This document shows, one piece after another, positions 44,873-57,845 of a stretch of DNA of 64,000 nt; the stretch's first letter is position 1, and each line of letters begins with the position of its first letter. The notes below the pieces were generated by a model. It was given only the letters and a program-made list of their open reading frames with translations, was not told the origin of the DNA and ran no database searches. A program made the position numbers and the translations under genes. The stretch is from positions 18,700,521 to 18,764,520 of the forward strand of contig JAJKFL010000042.1 of the NCBI GenBank assembly GCA_021186555.1, given 5' to 3'. Origin of the DNA: Reticulitermes speratus. Its lineage: Eukaryota > Arthropoda > Insecta > Blattodea > Rhinotermitidae.

Positions 44873-47800
44873 TGTTACAAAAAATAAGTGTCCACCTAAG
44901 CCGCTAAATTTATTTTATTGGATTTCTCATTGACCACGACTACGAAGTGCAGCGAATTATGCCTTAAATATCGTAAGGTTGATACCATTGACGAATTAAA
45001 ATCTTATTCATGGATAAGTTGAGGCAATACTTGCTGTATTAATTTCATCTTTACCGTAGCGTTATTTATCTAAGTACTTAAAGAATAAAATGTACAAAGT
45101 CATTCTTTTGCTTTTCTAACCACCTTCTAGTATCGAGGTTAAGAATGAGTGGAGTTGCATATCCACTCTCTCATATGCACTTATGGCTTGCACAAGGAAA
45201 ATTTACCTTCACGTGGCATTTAAAATTGTTCTGTTTATTCTAAAGGAAGTAAACAGGAGGAGGGTGATTGAGAAATGGCGCTGAGCAGAATGTCTGGTCC
45301 CGTAAAGGAAGGAATGTTAGAAAGCTGAAGGTGAGTACATAATGAGGAGGTTAGTCACTTTCAACCAGTAGCGATTGGTATTAGTAAGTCGCAAGAGATG
45401 AGCATGCGATGGGCGTGACATGCAGCATGCCTTTGATACATGAGATTTGCGTAGATATTATAGTTAGAAAGCCTAGATTACTTGATATGCAGAGACATAC
45501 GGAGCAAGGCAGTATAGAATAGGAGTTTAAGGAAGTGCTGAGTGCTGGATTCAGATGACTCGTAGTTGGAAAAAGTGAGGAAAGCCATTATGAATATCTC
45601 AAAAAATATCTGGGTGCTACAGAACACGATGGATACCATGATCAGTTGTTTGAAAAATTTTCAGGATATTGGTCTTGACGTTGTTATAAAACATGAGGTT
45701 CGTATCTGCAGTAGGAGAATATTTGATGATGGGTTTAGAATTAAGATATTTCAAAAACTAAATACCAATTTGTATCCAAAATTATAATGTTTTATTCGAC
45801 AACGTATTGTCAAAAAACTCTCCCATGTAAGAAAAAATAGAAATCTATAATCACTGCGAATTCAGATACCGATCTGACTAATATCTATTAATGAAATACC
45901 TCCCTTCAATAGATTTTATAAAGATGTACTGTGAAGTGGAAAAAAATGCTTGCGTGGAACTGTGCTGTAAGAATGCATGAAACAATTATGGCAACTACAG
46001 TATAGCTCAGTTTATATATTTATTAAATAAAAAATTTAAATGGGTTGCAGAATTTCTCATCTAACTTTCCTGTTCTAGAAATCTTTTCGAACAACCTCAC
46101 GTCATAAATTCTTGCGTCCCTGTTCACTTTACACCGCGGACTGGTTAACGAAACAGTCATTAACAGCGACACACGCCAGCTGCTTCTGTGCTCGGGCACG
46201 CGGATGAATACATTAGTGACTCGTGTGTTCAGTTTTCAGTGCCATTGGCTTTCCATTTAAAACGAAATGGTGTATACACACAGAGTTTGTGGAAACTCAT
46301 TATTCAGCAATGCGCATTCAGCAGCACACTGAATCATTAAACAATTTATTGTTTCGCACGCCCGCTCGAGATGTACTCGTATTTTTGTATTGGGTCAAGC
46401 AAGTTGGATAAAAAAGAGACTGAGGGAATAGTGATTTGGCTGGAAATCCATGTATATTGAAGGGCAGAAATAATTAGTTTGTAGCTGATAGGAGATAAAT
46501 TCAAATACACTGATCTCTGTATCTCAGGATCAGAGGAAATAATTTCGCGTACAGTCTGTGTGTCCCTCATACAGAACCGTCTAACTCTGATTGTGTATTT
46601 CATGTAGGGATTTAATTACGTAACTCTCTGGAGAATAGAAGAAAAAACGTTTTATGTAGCTTCCAAAAATACTGCTTTGGAACAGAAATTAAAATTGTGT
46701 TTCCAACTGAATTTATCGCGTACTTTACCACATAAATTTATTGTAACATCACATCTCTTCTATCTTGGTTTTTCAAATGTGTGATGTAGTGAGCCTTCCG
46801 AATAAATATTCTATATATGTGGATTTAAACAATACGGAAATAAATAATGTATATTATAATAATGGAGTCTTTTATAAGCTGATAATATTTCAGCTGGTCA
46901 GTAATTTTTCCACTTTTTTAAATTCTCGCTTTCTTTGAAGGCTCCAAATATCTGTAAAATCACATCTCCCCATGCGTTCTTGTAGACTTTTCCAACTTAA
47001 CACCTTTAATCCTTTCAGCCTAGTAATATCTGGTACATAAAAATTATGAAGTACTTAATTACCCAATTTTCTCCAGCTTCTGTTTACTTCTTGTGGTTAG
47101 ACACAAAAACGTCTCTGTATTTCACATGTGTGATTTCGGTTTCTAATGGGTTTGACTGCCAACGTTTCTGTTCTCTGGGATTTGACGCCCTATAGTTTCG
47201 TACGTGGGTCCCAACATTTCGGAGGAATCTGTCGCGTCAATTTTAATTCACTGACAATGAGTACCGTAGGTTTTCTATGAAATGCCTGTATTATCTACAG
47301 GCTACATGGCATCACATTTCAGAAGTGTATGACATTAATTTTGTATGACTTCTCACTATTAGTCACTGCTTATTGTACGTTTCTTATGTTGAGAGGTTAA
47401 TTTTCACACCCACAAAAGAACAGTTCTCTAAGTCTTAATATACTTCGGCAGATGCTTAGAACATGGGATAAGAGGGAAAGGTCTTGCCGTATCGTACGTG
47501 GCACTGTTACTGCTGGCTTTGCCATTATGTACAGTATGCTAAACCAAACCGCAAGACCATCACAGAAAAAAGAGTTTCGCAGAAACGTCACGACCCAGTG
47601 ATGGCAGTTAAAAATGTAGTCACTTGTACAGAAATCGTAAACGCTACTGCATAAAGTAACCCATACAAATAAATCCACAGCATACTTAATAGTGTAAAAA
47701 TGAGCATGCAGAAGAAGAAAATTAGTACTATATATGATCATGTATATTCCATAAAATATACATATACACATATTTACATGCGCGCTCTTAAATTCACGTT

Positions 47801-48100
47801 TTACAGTGAGCATGTATTAAAAATAAGCAAACCACAGTGTTCGCTTAAAGATAACAAGCAAGTAACAGAAAATTTAAGTAGCTTTATAAGATAAACTAAA
47901 AACATATACTACATAATTATAAGATTGTGCGGAGGCTCGGCTTCAATCTCAGGCCAGTCTATGTGGTATTTATGGTGGAAAAATTGGGCACTGGGACAGG
48001 ACTTAGTATTTCCTGTTTCCCCTGAATGTATCCTTTAACAGGCGTTCCATGCTCATTCTTTTATCTAACACAAGTTCGTTAAAGTTACAGTTCATGATCT
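44873..48100. other. Intergenic, no gene recognised
   Basis: Only the short repeat at 45.13 kb is identified. The 138-codon minus-strand frame at 47,813-47,397 has several hydrophobic runs, but no known domain and no splice context; I treat it as chance. Confidence 0.45.
45128..45210 (+). repeat. Anonymous interspersed repeat, copy 1
   Basis: Aligns with 53,800-53,885 in the same orientation through TAGTA.CGAGGTTAA.AATGAGTG.AG, CATATGC, TATGG and AAGGA. Short, diverged and of unknown class. Confidence 0.5.
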
Positions 48101-48109
48101 TTATAAACT

Positions 48110-48375
48110 GTTTTTTTTCCTATGACTCAACACCCGCTAGCGGGCCTAGGACTCCTCATTTTTCGAGGCTTCGTGATCACACTTTTTAGACACACTACAC
48201 TCGGTAGGACTCCTCTGTACGAGAGACCAGCTCGTCGCAGAGACCTCTACCTGACAACACACAACACTCACAAGAGACAGATATCTATGCCCCCTGCGGG
48301 ATTCGAACCCACAATCCCAGCAAGCGAGCTGCCGTAATCCCACGCCTTAGACCGCGCGGTTACTGGGATCGGCCG
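48110..48375 (-). mobile_element. tRNA-derived SINE, minus strand
   Basis: The T tract at 48,111-48,118 is the reversed tail. The body matches the SINEs at 21.66 and 40.5 kb, with the inverted B box GGGATTCGAACCC near 48,298-48,310, the A-box region ACCGCGCGGT at about 48,351 and the head GGATCGGC ending at 48,373. TTATAAACT (48,101) and TTATACACT (48,376) are a possible 9-bp duplication with one mismatch. Confidence 0.85.
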
Positions 48376-48384
48376 TTATACACT

Positions 48385-50350
48385 ATAGCTAACACAATAG
48401 ACGTATATATAATTACCGCAATCGGAAATATGGCACGGAATTCTGTGTCATTTGCAACATTTCTATAAGCTTTCCAGTCTAAATTCCTATCCACATTTTA
48501 CCAAGACATAAGAGTTTTTTGTACGAAAGTTTTATTATAAAGCCCGTGAGTGTCATGGATATAATAAAATTTACTTTTTGAAGAAGTGCAACATGCTGTC
48601 TGGCACAGTGTGCATATTTGTAGCAGTAAAATATGAATTCGAAATTTTGTATCGTGTTCTAATACATATTTTAACATAGGGCTCTTCGTAGTTTACAAAG
48701 TGTAAAATTCATATTTCTAAAACTTTATTTTACAGCATTTGATTTGTTTTATTCTTATTTATATTATCAAATGTTTGCCGAATAACGATTTTTAAGACTG
48801 AAATATTTATGAGGAAACTATAAGGGACAAAATGTGTCACAGTAGAAATATTTTTATTATGATGCATATAATACTTTCATTTCTGAACATAAAGTACTGC
48901 AAGTTTGCAATATTTTCTAATGTCCTGTTAGATGTAGTTTGATATGAATATTCTTCATGCACTTTAAGATGGGATGTGGAACTTTCTTTGTATTTTCTTC
49001 TATACCAACCTCCTTTTATCGTCTAAACAGCTTTTACAATTTCTTTATCTTTTTTTTCACCTAATAACGAATTTTACCAGCATAAACCAGAAGCTGATCC
49101 GTAAAATTAACTTTTCCCCCCATTATGATTTTTACGTCTTTATCGTGAATAATTTAAAGTTAATATGACAAACAATAGCTTTGAAACATGTTGTGACAGA
49201 CAACTCTTATTAGCTTAAGCATTATTCATATTTTTTATCTTAAAACTTTCGTCGCTACTGATAATGACTATTATAACCCTTTTAATTGGATACTGTAAAG
49301 TGTAGATTGTCCTCCTTCACACACGATCCAATGAGGTTCGTAAATTATCAGCAGGACTTTTATTTGAACGTGCTGATTGTTAATCATTTCTTTCACGTTA
49401 TCTGAAGCAATTAATAATAATGATTTTATTTGGGAGCTAGGTGGTTTAAATGTCGTGAAGAGACCATTTGTTTGTAGCGGTTTATATCGTTTACTCTGTT
49501 AAGTGCTTAACACACCCTCATCTCTGAAGTAGAAAATTAATTTTCTTTTCCTCACCCATCATTATACAATCAAATTCTTAGCACATTGGATTCCCAACAA
49601 GTGCATAAACTAATAATTTATTTTTACATAAATTACGAAATATCGTTTAGAGGTATCTCGTAATTCCTTTTCAAACCCATAAGGGTGGCAGTAAGTAGTA
49701 TATAGATACTATTATAAATACCTGAATTACTTTCACATTTATTTTGAAACTTTACTGATTCTTTATCAAAATTTGACACGTTACGGTAACTGATATTCGA
49801 ACATTGATTCTTCCGCAACAATTTGTAGAATTCCGTTACCTTTTAGGATTTTTTTAACATTTACTACTTTATTCTAACTGTCATTTCTAAACAAAACTTC
49901 TCAGTATTTCAAACTGGTTTACTTTTCCCTAAAAAGAGGAGATTTATCATTTTATATAAAAGGGCATAATATATCCATGAAAACTTTTCAACAAGACTAA
50001 AATAAATCTCTCTTAAAAGCTTCACAATATGGGAAGAGGCGTCTTGTATAATCAAAAAGCTGTGGAGCGGCTGGTATAAGCTCTAGAGTTGGGACGTTGT
50101 GCGTATGATTCAGTGGTCTAAGTAACAGACTTTACAGCTTCATGAAATATGGAGTGCACTTATGCATCTGTAATGACTTTAGTCTCGTTCTTTGTTGAGA
50201 CACTGCATCCCAGAGAAACATCTATATACTTGCTTCAGACCCATCGTAGTTGCGTCTTGCAATAAAGACATTTATTGGACATGCAGTATAGTAACTGCCG
50301 CTTTTATTATCCCTTCTGTAAAATTACAACGATATCATAGTTTTTACATG
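48385..50350. other. Intergenic, no gene recognised
   Basis: Very AT-rich; chance ORFs only. Confidence 0.55.
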
Positions 50351-50353
50351 TGT

Positions 50354-50430
50354 TGGCTCGTGCCATGGCCTAGAAGGTAAGCAGTCTGTCTCTCATGAAG
50401 GAGGCCCGATTTCGATCCCGGGCCTTTCTA
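50354..50430 (+). repeat. tRNA-like SINE head or tRNA pseudogene
   Basis: The A-box-like TGGCCTAGAAGG (50,366-50,377) and the B-box-like TTTCGATCCC (50,410-50,419) inside a CCCG/CGGG arm have tRNA spacing. The anticodon-loop position could read CAT (Met-like), but the anticodon stem pairs poorly and no acceptor stem is evident. More likely a SINE head than a working tRNA. Confidence 0.45.
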
Positions 50431-50679
50431 AGTGAAAATTGTGACGGAAAAAAATTTGATATTAGAGTATTTCTGTAAATCTGTCTAGAAAATTCACTTT
50501 TGTGTAAAACCTGACAAGAATAACGAGTACTTTACATGAAGACCTATGTTTATATATGATATCGCCCTGAATTCTTCTTACAACGAGAAAGTTTTCAGAC
50601 AAATTTGTAGAGAAACTCAAAACTCATATTTTATATTCAAAAACGTTTTACCGAAAATCGTGCCGTTTATGAGATAACG

Positions 50680-50900
50680 TGGAAAAATATGGTACAGCCA
50701 GACAGGCCACAGGTAGCAGTAGAACATGGCGCACGCACTTTGCATGCTCGATAAATAAGGCTAACAAACACACACTAATAATATGTAATACTTATTCCTT
50801 TTCCACTGCAACAATGGTTACGAAAACGCGCCTCATTATTATGTTTATATTTTTATTGCCTCTATTGTTAGGTACAGAAAACTTTTTAAGTGGCTCCGCT
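50680..50900 (+). repeat. Interspersed repeat of the 'ATNTHSEYV' family, copy 1
   Basis: Aligns with the reverse complement of 57,262-57,490 through GCTAACAAACACACACT, AATATGTAA.ACTTATT.C, CAACAATGGTTAC and the GTTTATATTTTTATTGCC region. Translations of both copies recall a common insect translated repeat. No function is assigned. Confidence 0.55.
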
Positions 50901-52450
50901 GCACGGTGTAGTCCCCCAACCAGGTGTTTGGGAGAGATTTTAATGAATTTTCACCATCAAGACATCATATTTTACGAAATATGTCACAGCTCCTCTTACG
51001 TGTTTAATGTAGGAATAATAAAATTAAAATTGCCTTATAAGACTATCATATTAGTTGCACAGTAGAGTCATCTGGCTGGATATAGGCTCCCATAAACATG
51101 ACGATGATGCTTCTAGTTACAGAAACTGGTAAGCGTTTTTATGAATTGGATTAGCTTCTAGATAAAGACACGTGTTCATGGACTGGGACATATTATGTGT
51201 TGGGGAAGTCCTTCGGGTTTTCCGAACTGCGTTAGTAGACACATAAATTTCTCCCCTTGTCATATGTACTAAATGCGCCACCTATCACACACTGCTTTAT
51301 TTGATCATCCTAATAGTGTTTGTTAGAAAGTGAAAATTCTAAAGCTCCTCGCTGCGTAATTTTCTAGAGCCCTTGTTACTTCTTGTAGCTTAGATGCAAA
51401 GAATTCTCTCTAGCACCATGTTCTCGAGCACTCTCACGATATGTTCGTTCCTGAATGTGAGAGACCACCTCCCACACCTATTTAAGAAAACAGGCCAGGT
51501 CATATTTTTGTTGTTAATAGCAACCTGAGTTTGACCATTCCGGCGTGCATTAACATTATGTCACTGAGATACGAGCGTGTAACCATCTGAATATATTATA
51601 TACTTCCAGTGCAGTATCGTCACATATTTAACGACGGATTCTGACTTCAGAAGGCTTCTCTACAGCTAATGTAATCCAAACGTAAGCCATAAAATTACAA
51701 TGTACATAACGCTGTACCAATTTTGATTTTATTATAAAGCGGAAATTCCTAATACACATAAGCTACCTAAGAATTAGTTTAAAAAGATGTTAGTTACAAG
51801 GATTTGTTATATAAATTGATTTTGTAGTTTATATTTGCATTTTAAAAATACAAGTAAGCTGCGAAAAATGGCCACATGAAAAGGAGAAACTTCGAGAATC
51901 TTGCGATGATGCTACCATGACATTCCGGGAAGATAAAAAAGCGGGATGTGTTTATGGAGAGTTATTTACCATTGGCGCTAAATAGCAGATGTGCTATTTC
52001 CTAAAAATACTTGAGTCGGAAAGTTTAATTCTTACCTCACATAGAACACAAAAAATATCCATTACGAAGTTAAATTGTCTAATGGACTTTCAGGAAATTT
52101 ATCTTTGCTTCTTCTGAGAAACAATTGAAACTGTGTTAGCTGAAGGTCGAGTTATATGACTTTACTTCACGTGACCTATATTAATACCACTAATCATTAA
52201 ATAGTTAATGTCTGAGTCTTTCTTACATTTATTTTTACTATATTGTAGTCAAAAGGCAGGGTTGTATTTCGAATGTCTCCAGCACTTAAAGCTACGCGAC
52301 GGAGAGTCTAAGAAACTAAAGTAGTGTTCAAATACGGACTGGGATTTTAAGTTTCCTTAGTTTCATTTGAGACATTGGCTGTAGAAAACTGTGCATAGTT
52401 TATGCCGGTAAGAGAGAAGGGATGGCTGGAGAGTTAAAGTCCAATGAATA
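50901..52450. other. Intergenic, no gene recognised
   Basis: A 128-codon frame starting at 50,679 runs through the repeat into this region and is not considered a gene. Nothing else was recognised. Confidence 0.5.
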
Positions 52451-52459
52451 GGGAATGAA

Positions 52460-52525
52460 GTTCAAGTAGTGGTTGGGGTTTGGAAATAGCATCGCACTTG
52501 ACTGGAGTCGAGGTTCGCTCTCTCC
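52460..52525 (+). repeat. tRNA-related SINE head fragment
   Basis: The A-box-like AGTAGTGGTTGGGG (52,466-52,479) and the B-box-like GGTTCGCTCTC (52,512-52,522) are spaced as in polymerase III promoters; GCATCGCACTTGACTGGAGTC between them is typical of tRNA-derived heads. Its family differs from the 21.66-kb SINE. Tail and duplications were not found. Confidence 0.45.
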
Positions 52526-52894
52526 TATTCGTCCCATCCACCAACAAAAGTTTAACCGATGTGCCTAATCCTTTACAATATTTGAAACCTAGTGTTAGTA
52601 CGTGTATACCGCCAGTTTTGATAATAAATACCTTCATGTTTTCTGCAGTGTGCATTTAAGTACGTCACATTCTGTGTGACTCGTATCAAAAGAAACAGTT
52701 ATTTCTGTATAAAACATTGACTGATCTGCTTCACAATGGAAGCACACTATGTTCGCAGTGAAGTGCGGAATTGATTTTTATATGTAACCAGTCATTGTCC
52801 AGCCTTCGCCCGAGATGTCATCGAATTAGATGTTGAATAAGCAACAATACCCAACACATCTACAAATAATTTAAAAAGTAATAAAACCTTGATT

Positions 52895-53000
52895 TATTTA
52901 ACAAGTTTAGGAGCATGTGCAAAGTTGGGAAAATCAACATTTAGCCTGGTATTCTCTGTCCGTCTATCCATCCGCATGGAATTTCTCACTCATGTTTCAT
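52895..53000 (-). repeat. Interspersed repeat of the 'IKFHENPS' family, copy C
   Basis: In reverse complement, TTCCATGCGGATGGA, GACGGACAGA, then AACTTTGCACATGCTCCTAAACTTG follows the order of the 3' half of copy A (TTCCATGCGGATGGA.. CAATTTTGCAAACGCGCCTAAACT). Confidence 0.5.
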
Positions 53001-56000
53001 CTAATGGGGTATTGACTATTAATGAAGAATTGAGAATTAATTTTCGTGAAGTTTTCAGGGCGTTATTATCCTCGCGGAGACCTTATAAAATACCCTTCTT
53101 TCTAATTTTTTTGCCTTTCTGAAGGCCTGTGGCATCTAGAAAAGGGCTGAACGAATTTTTATACGATAAGTTTTGGAGAAATTTACAAAACGTTTTGAGC
53201 CACTTCACTTTTAATTTAGATTTATTTTTGTGGCCTCTTCGCATAAAGTCCCACATGAGTTTCTGCGCTCATGGGGTAGGCATACGAACTGTACGCATGT
53301 GCAATTCACATCGCCCTTCAGGTCCATATACAGTTCATGCAAATGAAACTACCCTTCCTACTGGTTAACTTCCTTATGCCTAAAATATAAATCTCTTTCT
53401 TCGTAGTAATATATTACCTCCGTATTCTAGCCACAGCGCTAAAATTGAGCCTAGTAGTATCAATAAAACGATTGATCATAGTAGCAACAGTGAATCCATT
53501 GTAGCTCTCTTACTAGGTTTTTACATAAAGGAAAACGATATAGTATGTACGTTATGCCCAACTCTCTAATTTGTATTACACGGGAGCGAGGTTAACGTAT
53601 TTGTTACAGTGAATAGGCTACCGGCTGCCAGACCAAGGAGTCTTGTTGGTTTACCTGCAAGTGCGAGAGACCTTTATCTAGTCCGAAACTTCCAGATTGG
53701 TCTTGAGACCCAAAGAGACTTTTATGCAATAGATGCAGGGATGTCTTTATCCAGGGGCTAAGAAGCCGCGGCGTCTATCTAACCCTTCACTTCTAACTAG
53801 TACCGAGGTTAATAATGAGTGAAGCTATACGTGTACTCGCCAGCCATATGCCTGTATGGCGTGTGAAAGGATAACTTTAATTTATCTATAAATAACAGCG
53901 ACAGAAACCATTACAGTGACGTAAATATAGACCAGTATTAATTATTTAACAGACGTTTCCGACCTTCTGTACTAGGATTGGAGGACACATTGAATTATTC
54001 AGTTAGGCAGGCTGGTTCAACTCCGGACACTGAATTGAAATCCTAATCTTCACTGTGCGGCGTAGGTATATGGCGAGGCGATTCTTCCAGTGAGAATTGC
54101 GTAGTCTGCAGCCTTGTTGTTCGCAGTGTCATTTTTAAATTCCTCATTTCTTCCCCATTACTTTCGGAGGACTTGAAAAGTTTGTAAGTTATTTAAACTG
54201 GTACCTGATTGACTGTGCTTCGACCATTAAAAATGTAGTTTATAACAATAAATAAAATAGAATTATCTGTAAATACTACATTGCGATATCACAATTTGGA
54301 GGTTGAAGTGGGTGGAAAGAAGACTTAACATACTTCTGGTTCCAACAAAGCGACAATAAGCTCTTAGTCAATGATATCGTGAATAAAACGTACCTCTCAT
54401 CATTTTCTACGTTTATCTAATAGCTCCATGTGGCTAAACTAAATGAATAGCCGAAGGAATTGCTACAGTTTTTACAATAATTCTTACCTATGATTTCAGT
54501 GGTAAAAGGAATTTAAAAATAAAATACAATTACAGCAGTATTATAACGTTCTATTTATAGAATACATCCTTTAAATAAACCTATTGTGCAGCTTCTACTA
54601 TATGATCTAGTATTTGGGCCTTCTCATCATTCTGTCCTAAGTATAAAGAGTGGAATAAAATCGATAGTTAACACAGTGTAAGGTAACTATTGAACTAATA
54701 TAGAGGTAGAAGATTTTTTCTGCATTTAAACATATTAAGGAATTGCTGATTCCACGTTCTAAAATAATTTTATATTCAAATTCATGCATATCTAAACGCA
54801 TCCATTTGTTTTTGTAATTTATGTAACAAACTATTAGTAACTAAAATTATATAGCATCAAATTTTTGGGTGATAGCAAATAATAAATTCAACACGACGTA
54901 GAAAGAAATGACCATGGGTCAATTTAAGGGTTCTGTCCTAGAAGTTTCTAGAGGATCTGAGAAAAAAAATAGGAGAACTTTAGTCAGGGTAATTGGTGTT
55001 CTAATCGCAATTCAGAGAGGGCAATTTCCAAATGCAAATCACACATATAAATAGTGATACATCACACAATAATGTAAATCTTCGTCTACCCACCTGTCTA
55101 ATGTGTGTAACTCGCTAATCTAAAACACTAGCACTTACGAATCTGTCAATAAGTTGCTCGTGTTCTGTGGGACACACAAGATATATTTCAGGGTTTAGAA
55201 GGGCACGCCTCCACTGCCATTACAAATCATTTTGAATAGAGATAAATTCCTCTTACCTATATATATCTAAATAAACAAAGCAGACTCTTGCGTTATGGCT
55301 GTCTGACTGAATTATGTATGCAATCTTCGTAACGAAAAGCATCCTACGACTTTTCTTCCTAAATTCGACCACTTCAGTATTAGTCATAAACAATAGTTTT
55401 TTTATGCTTGTACATTCAGTGTAGTGTAGCTGATGTTCGCAATTTCCCTTTAAAACAGCTAATTCATTATTGAAATGAAATGAATTCCGTTTATACACAG
55501 ATATTGACATGTGATTAGGCAGTCTATGCAGCAGCAAGTTGTGCTGTAACCACGAAGTGATATATAATCTGCAGCTGGAGGGGATGAACAGAGACGAAGT
55601 TGAGGGGTAGATAAACGTTATTACTCGACGCTGTGTAAAAGGGCTACTGTGCATTAATTTAGTGTTTCACTGGCGGAAACGTTTGTGCACATGAGTGCCG
55701 GATTGTATTGATGCTGAAGTGACGTGACGTCGTGCAGATATCCTTCGTCTACCGAAGTCACTGTGCTAGGACTTCTTGAGAAACGTCATGGTTAAACTTT
55801 GTCTGCCATTAAATGGAAAGTCTGGAACAGCACTGATTCTGTAGAGAAATGTGCTTGTTATGCAAATCAGCATACAAATTTTGCACTACAATTTATATAT
55901 TAGTGTTATAGTGTTATAAACTTATTTGTTCTCTTGATATCACATATATTCTGCGTCTGAACATCTTAATGAAGGTGCGTTATTACTTGTTTTATAACAC

Positions 56001-57260
56001 AGATATTACACCTATATTTTTCCTACGTTTTACACTAATACTTTTTGTCGGAATCCAGTTCATTTTTCACTATCAAGCAATAGACAGAGGCTGTGGTCAA
56101 GACTAACTCATTCCAGTGAAACCATCAGATTCATCCTCTATTTAGTCTGCTATCTTACACCCTTGTAGCAGACTAGTATATTTTAAAAAATACGTTCAAG
56201 TAGATCTTTTGGTTTTAGCTAGTTACATGTTGTTCTCTTCTCAAGTATTAATTCCAAAACTTGCCCAAAATCAGAAATTAAAAGTCTGTAAAATATAGAC
56301 ACACATTACAGTTGATGTCAACTAATTATTTATACGTATAAGATAGCATACAAAGCTCTTAAGTCAATTTTCTCTCATAGCATAATTTTGATAAAACGTT
56401 AATACGATGCATGTTACACGTACATCTGCGACTGAAACATGAAATTAATAAAAGTATTGAATTTGTCTAAGTACCTTAAACCTATTTTCACTGATAATTT
56501 TGTAACTCAGTTATTAACTCTCTACATGTCAGTGGTAAATATATCAACCGATTATTTTAATGTTAGGTAATATGACACGCTGTCCACAGTGTTTATTCTT
56601 AGGGTCCGTATTTTTCTCCCATAAGATACAGTCTCTTTACCTACTGTTGTTCACTGAATGATCACTTTACAGGAAAAGCAAAGACTTTTGGTTATACCAA
56701 CTTAAAAATTATCGTCGAAATATTAAAGTCAAATTTCCAGTAAAATCAATAAAGCAACTTATTCAATTAATACTATATTTCTAAATATTAATGCCCAGAT
56801 TGTTTGAGGATTTGCATCGATATTTCTTGGAAGAAGTATTATTTCTAAATTCTGTATTTAGTTTAGGCTGCTTGTGTATATTCTCCGTATCAAGGACTTC
56901 TTCCCTAAACTTTAATTTTGTTATAGGGCTCAGAGTTTCGCCGAAGTAATTGCTTAAAACCCAAACATATATGACCTTCTCTTTGTCACTGGTTATGTCT
57001 TTAGCCCATTTATTGCACCTAACATAGACGACGAGGTACTTATATGAACAATGCTGAAAAAATGAGGAAGATGGAAAAGACGAAGACGAGTAGGAAATGA
57101 TGGTACATCCTGCTGTTAATGAGCGTGGACTTGTGCAGTTACTGCGTAATTTTAAAACACGAAAATGAAATGTGTGTGTCATTATTCTGGACGCCTCTAT
57201 GTGTTTGTGAAACAAGTCTATAAATGAGATAAACACATTCTATATAAAGGTAATAATTTA
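53001..57260. other. Intergenic, no gene recognised
   Basis: Only the short repeat at 53.8 kb is identified. Minus-strand frames at 55,654-55,253 and 57,236-56,781 have no known domains; the latter overlaps the repeat at 57.26 kb. I treat both as chance. Confidence 0.45.
53800..53885 (+). repeat. Anonymous interspersed repeat, copy 2
   Basis: Partner of 45,128-45,210, same orientation; similarity covers about 85 bp with several substitutions. Class unknown. Confidence 0.5.
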
Positions 57261-57261
57261 G

Positions 57262-57490
57262 TCTTCGAATGCCTTTGTTGCAATCTATTAACAAATATCG
57301 AAATAACAAGAGAGACAATGTACGTATAACATAAAATTGAGGTGCGTCCGTGTAACCATTGTTGCTGTAGAAAGCAATAAGTCTTACATATTCTGAGTGC
57401 GTGTTTGTAGCCTTAATTATCCAACATACAAAGCGTATGCGCCGTATTATAATGTCATCTGTGGTCTCTCTGTCTCTACAATATTTGTCC
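57262..57490 (-). repeat. Interspersed repeat of the 'ATNTHSEYV' family, copy 2
   Basis: On the minus strand it encodes MDKYCRDRETTDD.. then KATNTHSEYV.LIAF..NNGYTDA. It corresponds to the 50.68-kb copy, which starts MEKYGTARQATG. Shared nucleotide blocks confirm common origin. It is a repeat-derived frame, not a host gene. Confidence 0.55.
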
Positions 57491-57514
57491 ATATTATCTT
57501 ATAAAAGGCACTAT

Positions 57515-57845
57515 TTCCGGAAAAAATTCACACAACATAAAATGTGTATTTTGATTTTATCTATAACTCTTGCCTGAAATATTTATCATTCTAAGAGTAA
57601 TTCGGCAAAATATTATCATAAATGTAGAAACATCTTCGTGTAAAGAACCTGTTATTCTTATCAGATTTTAACGAGAGTGAAATTTTCTCGACGGATTTTC
57701 GAAAAATACTCATGTATAAAATTTCATGAAAACCCGTCCAGTGAGCTGAATTCCATGCGGACGGACAGACAGGCAGACAGACATAACGAAGCTAAAAGTC
57801 GCCTTTTACAATTTTGGGAACGCGCCAAAAAATGCCGTCTCTCGA
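57515..57845 (+). repeat. Interspersed repeat of the 'IKFHENPS' family, copy B
   Basis: Aligns end to end with 31,205-31,540, including the GGACGGACAGACAGGCAGACAGACAT tract and the following AATTTTGGGAACGCGCC. One frame reads IKFHENPSSE. The two copies are the best-preserved of the four in the window. Confidence 0.65.

Noticed and set aside
47397..47813. 138-codon minus-strand ORF with hydrophobic runs
   Set aside because: The hydrophobicity follows from T-rich codons; there is no family resemblance and no conserved motif.
50354..50430. Functional tRNA-Met gene
   Set aside because: Poor anticodon stem and no acceptor stem; kept only as a tRNA-like repeat.
50679..51065. 128-codon ORF
   Set aside because: Its first half is the interspersed repeat shared with 57.3 kb; the remainder shows no domain.
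56781..57236. 151-codon minus-strand ORF
   Set aside because: No known domain, and it is partly composed of low-complexity serine codons next to a repeat.
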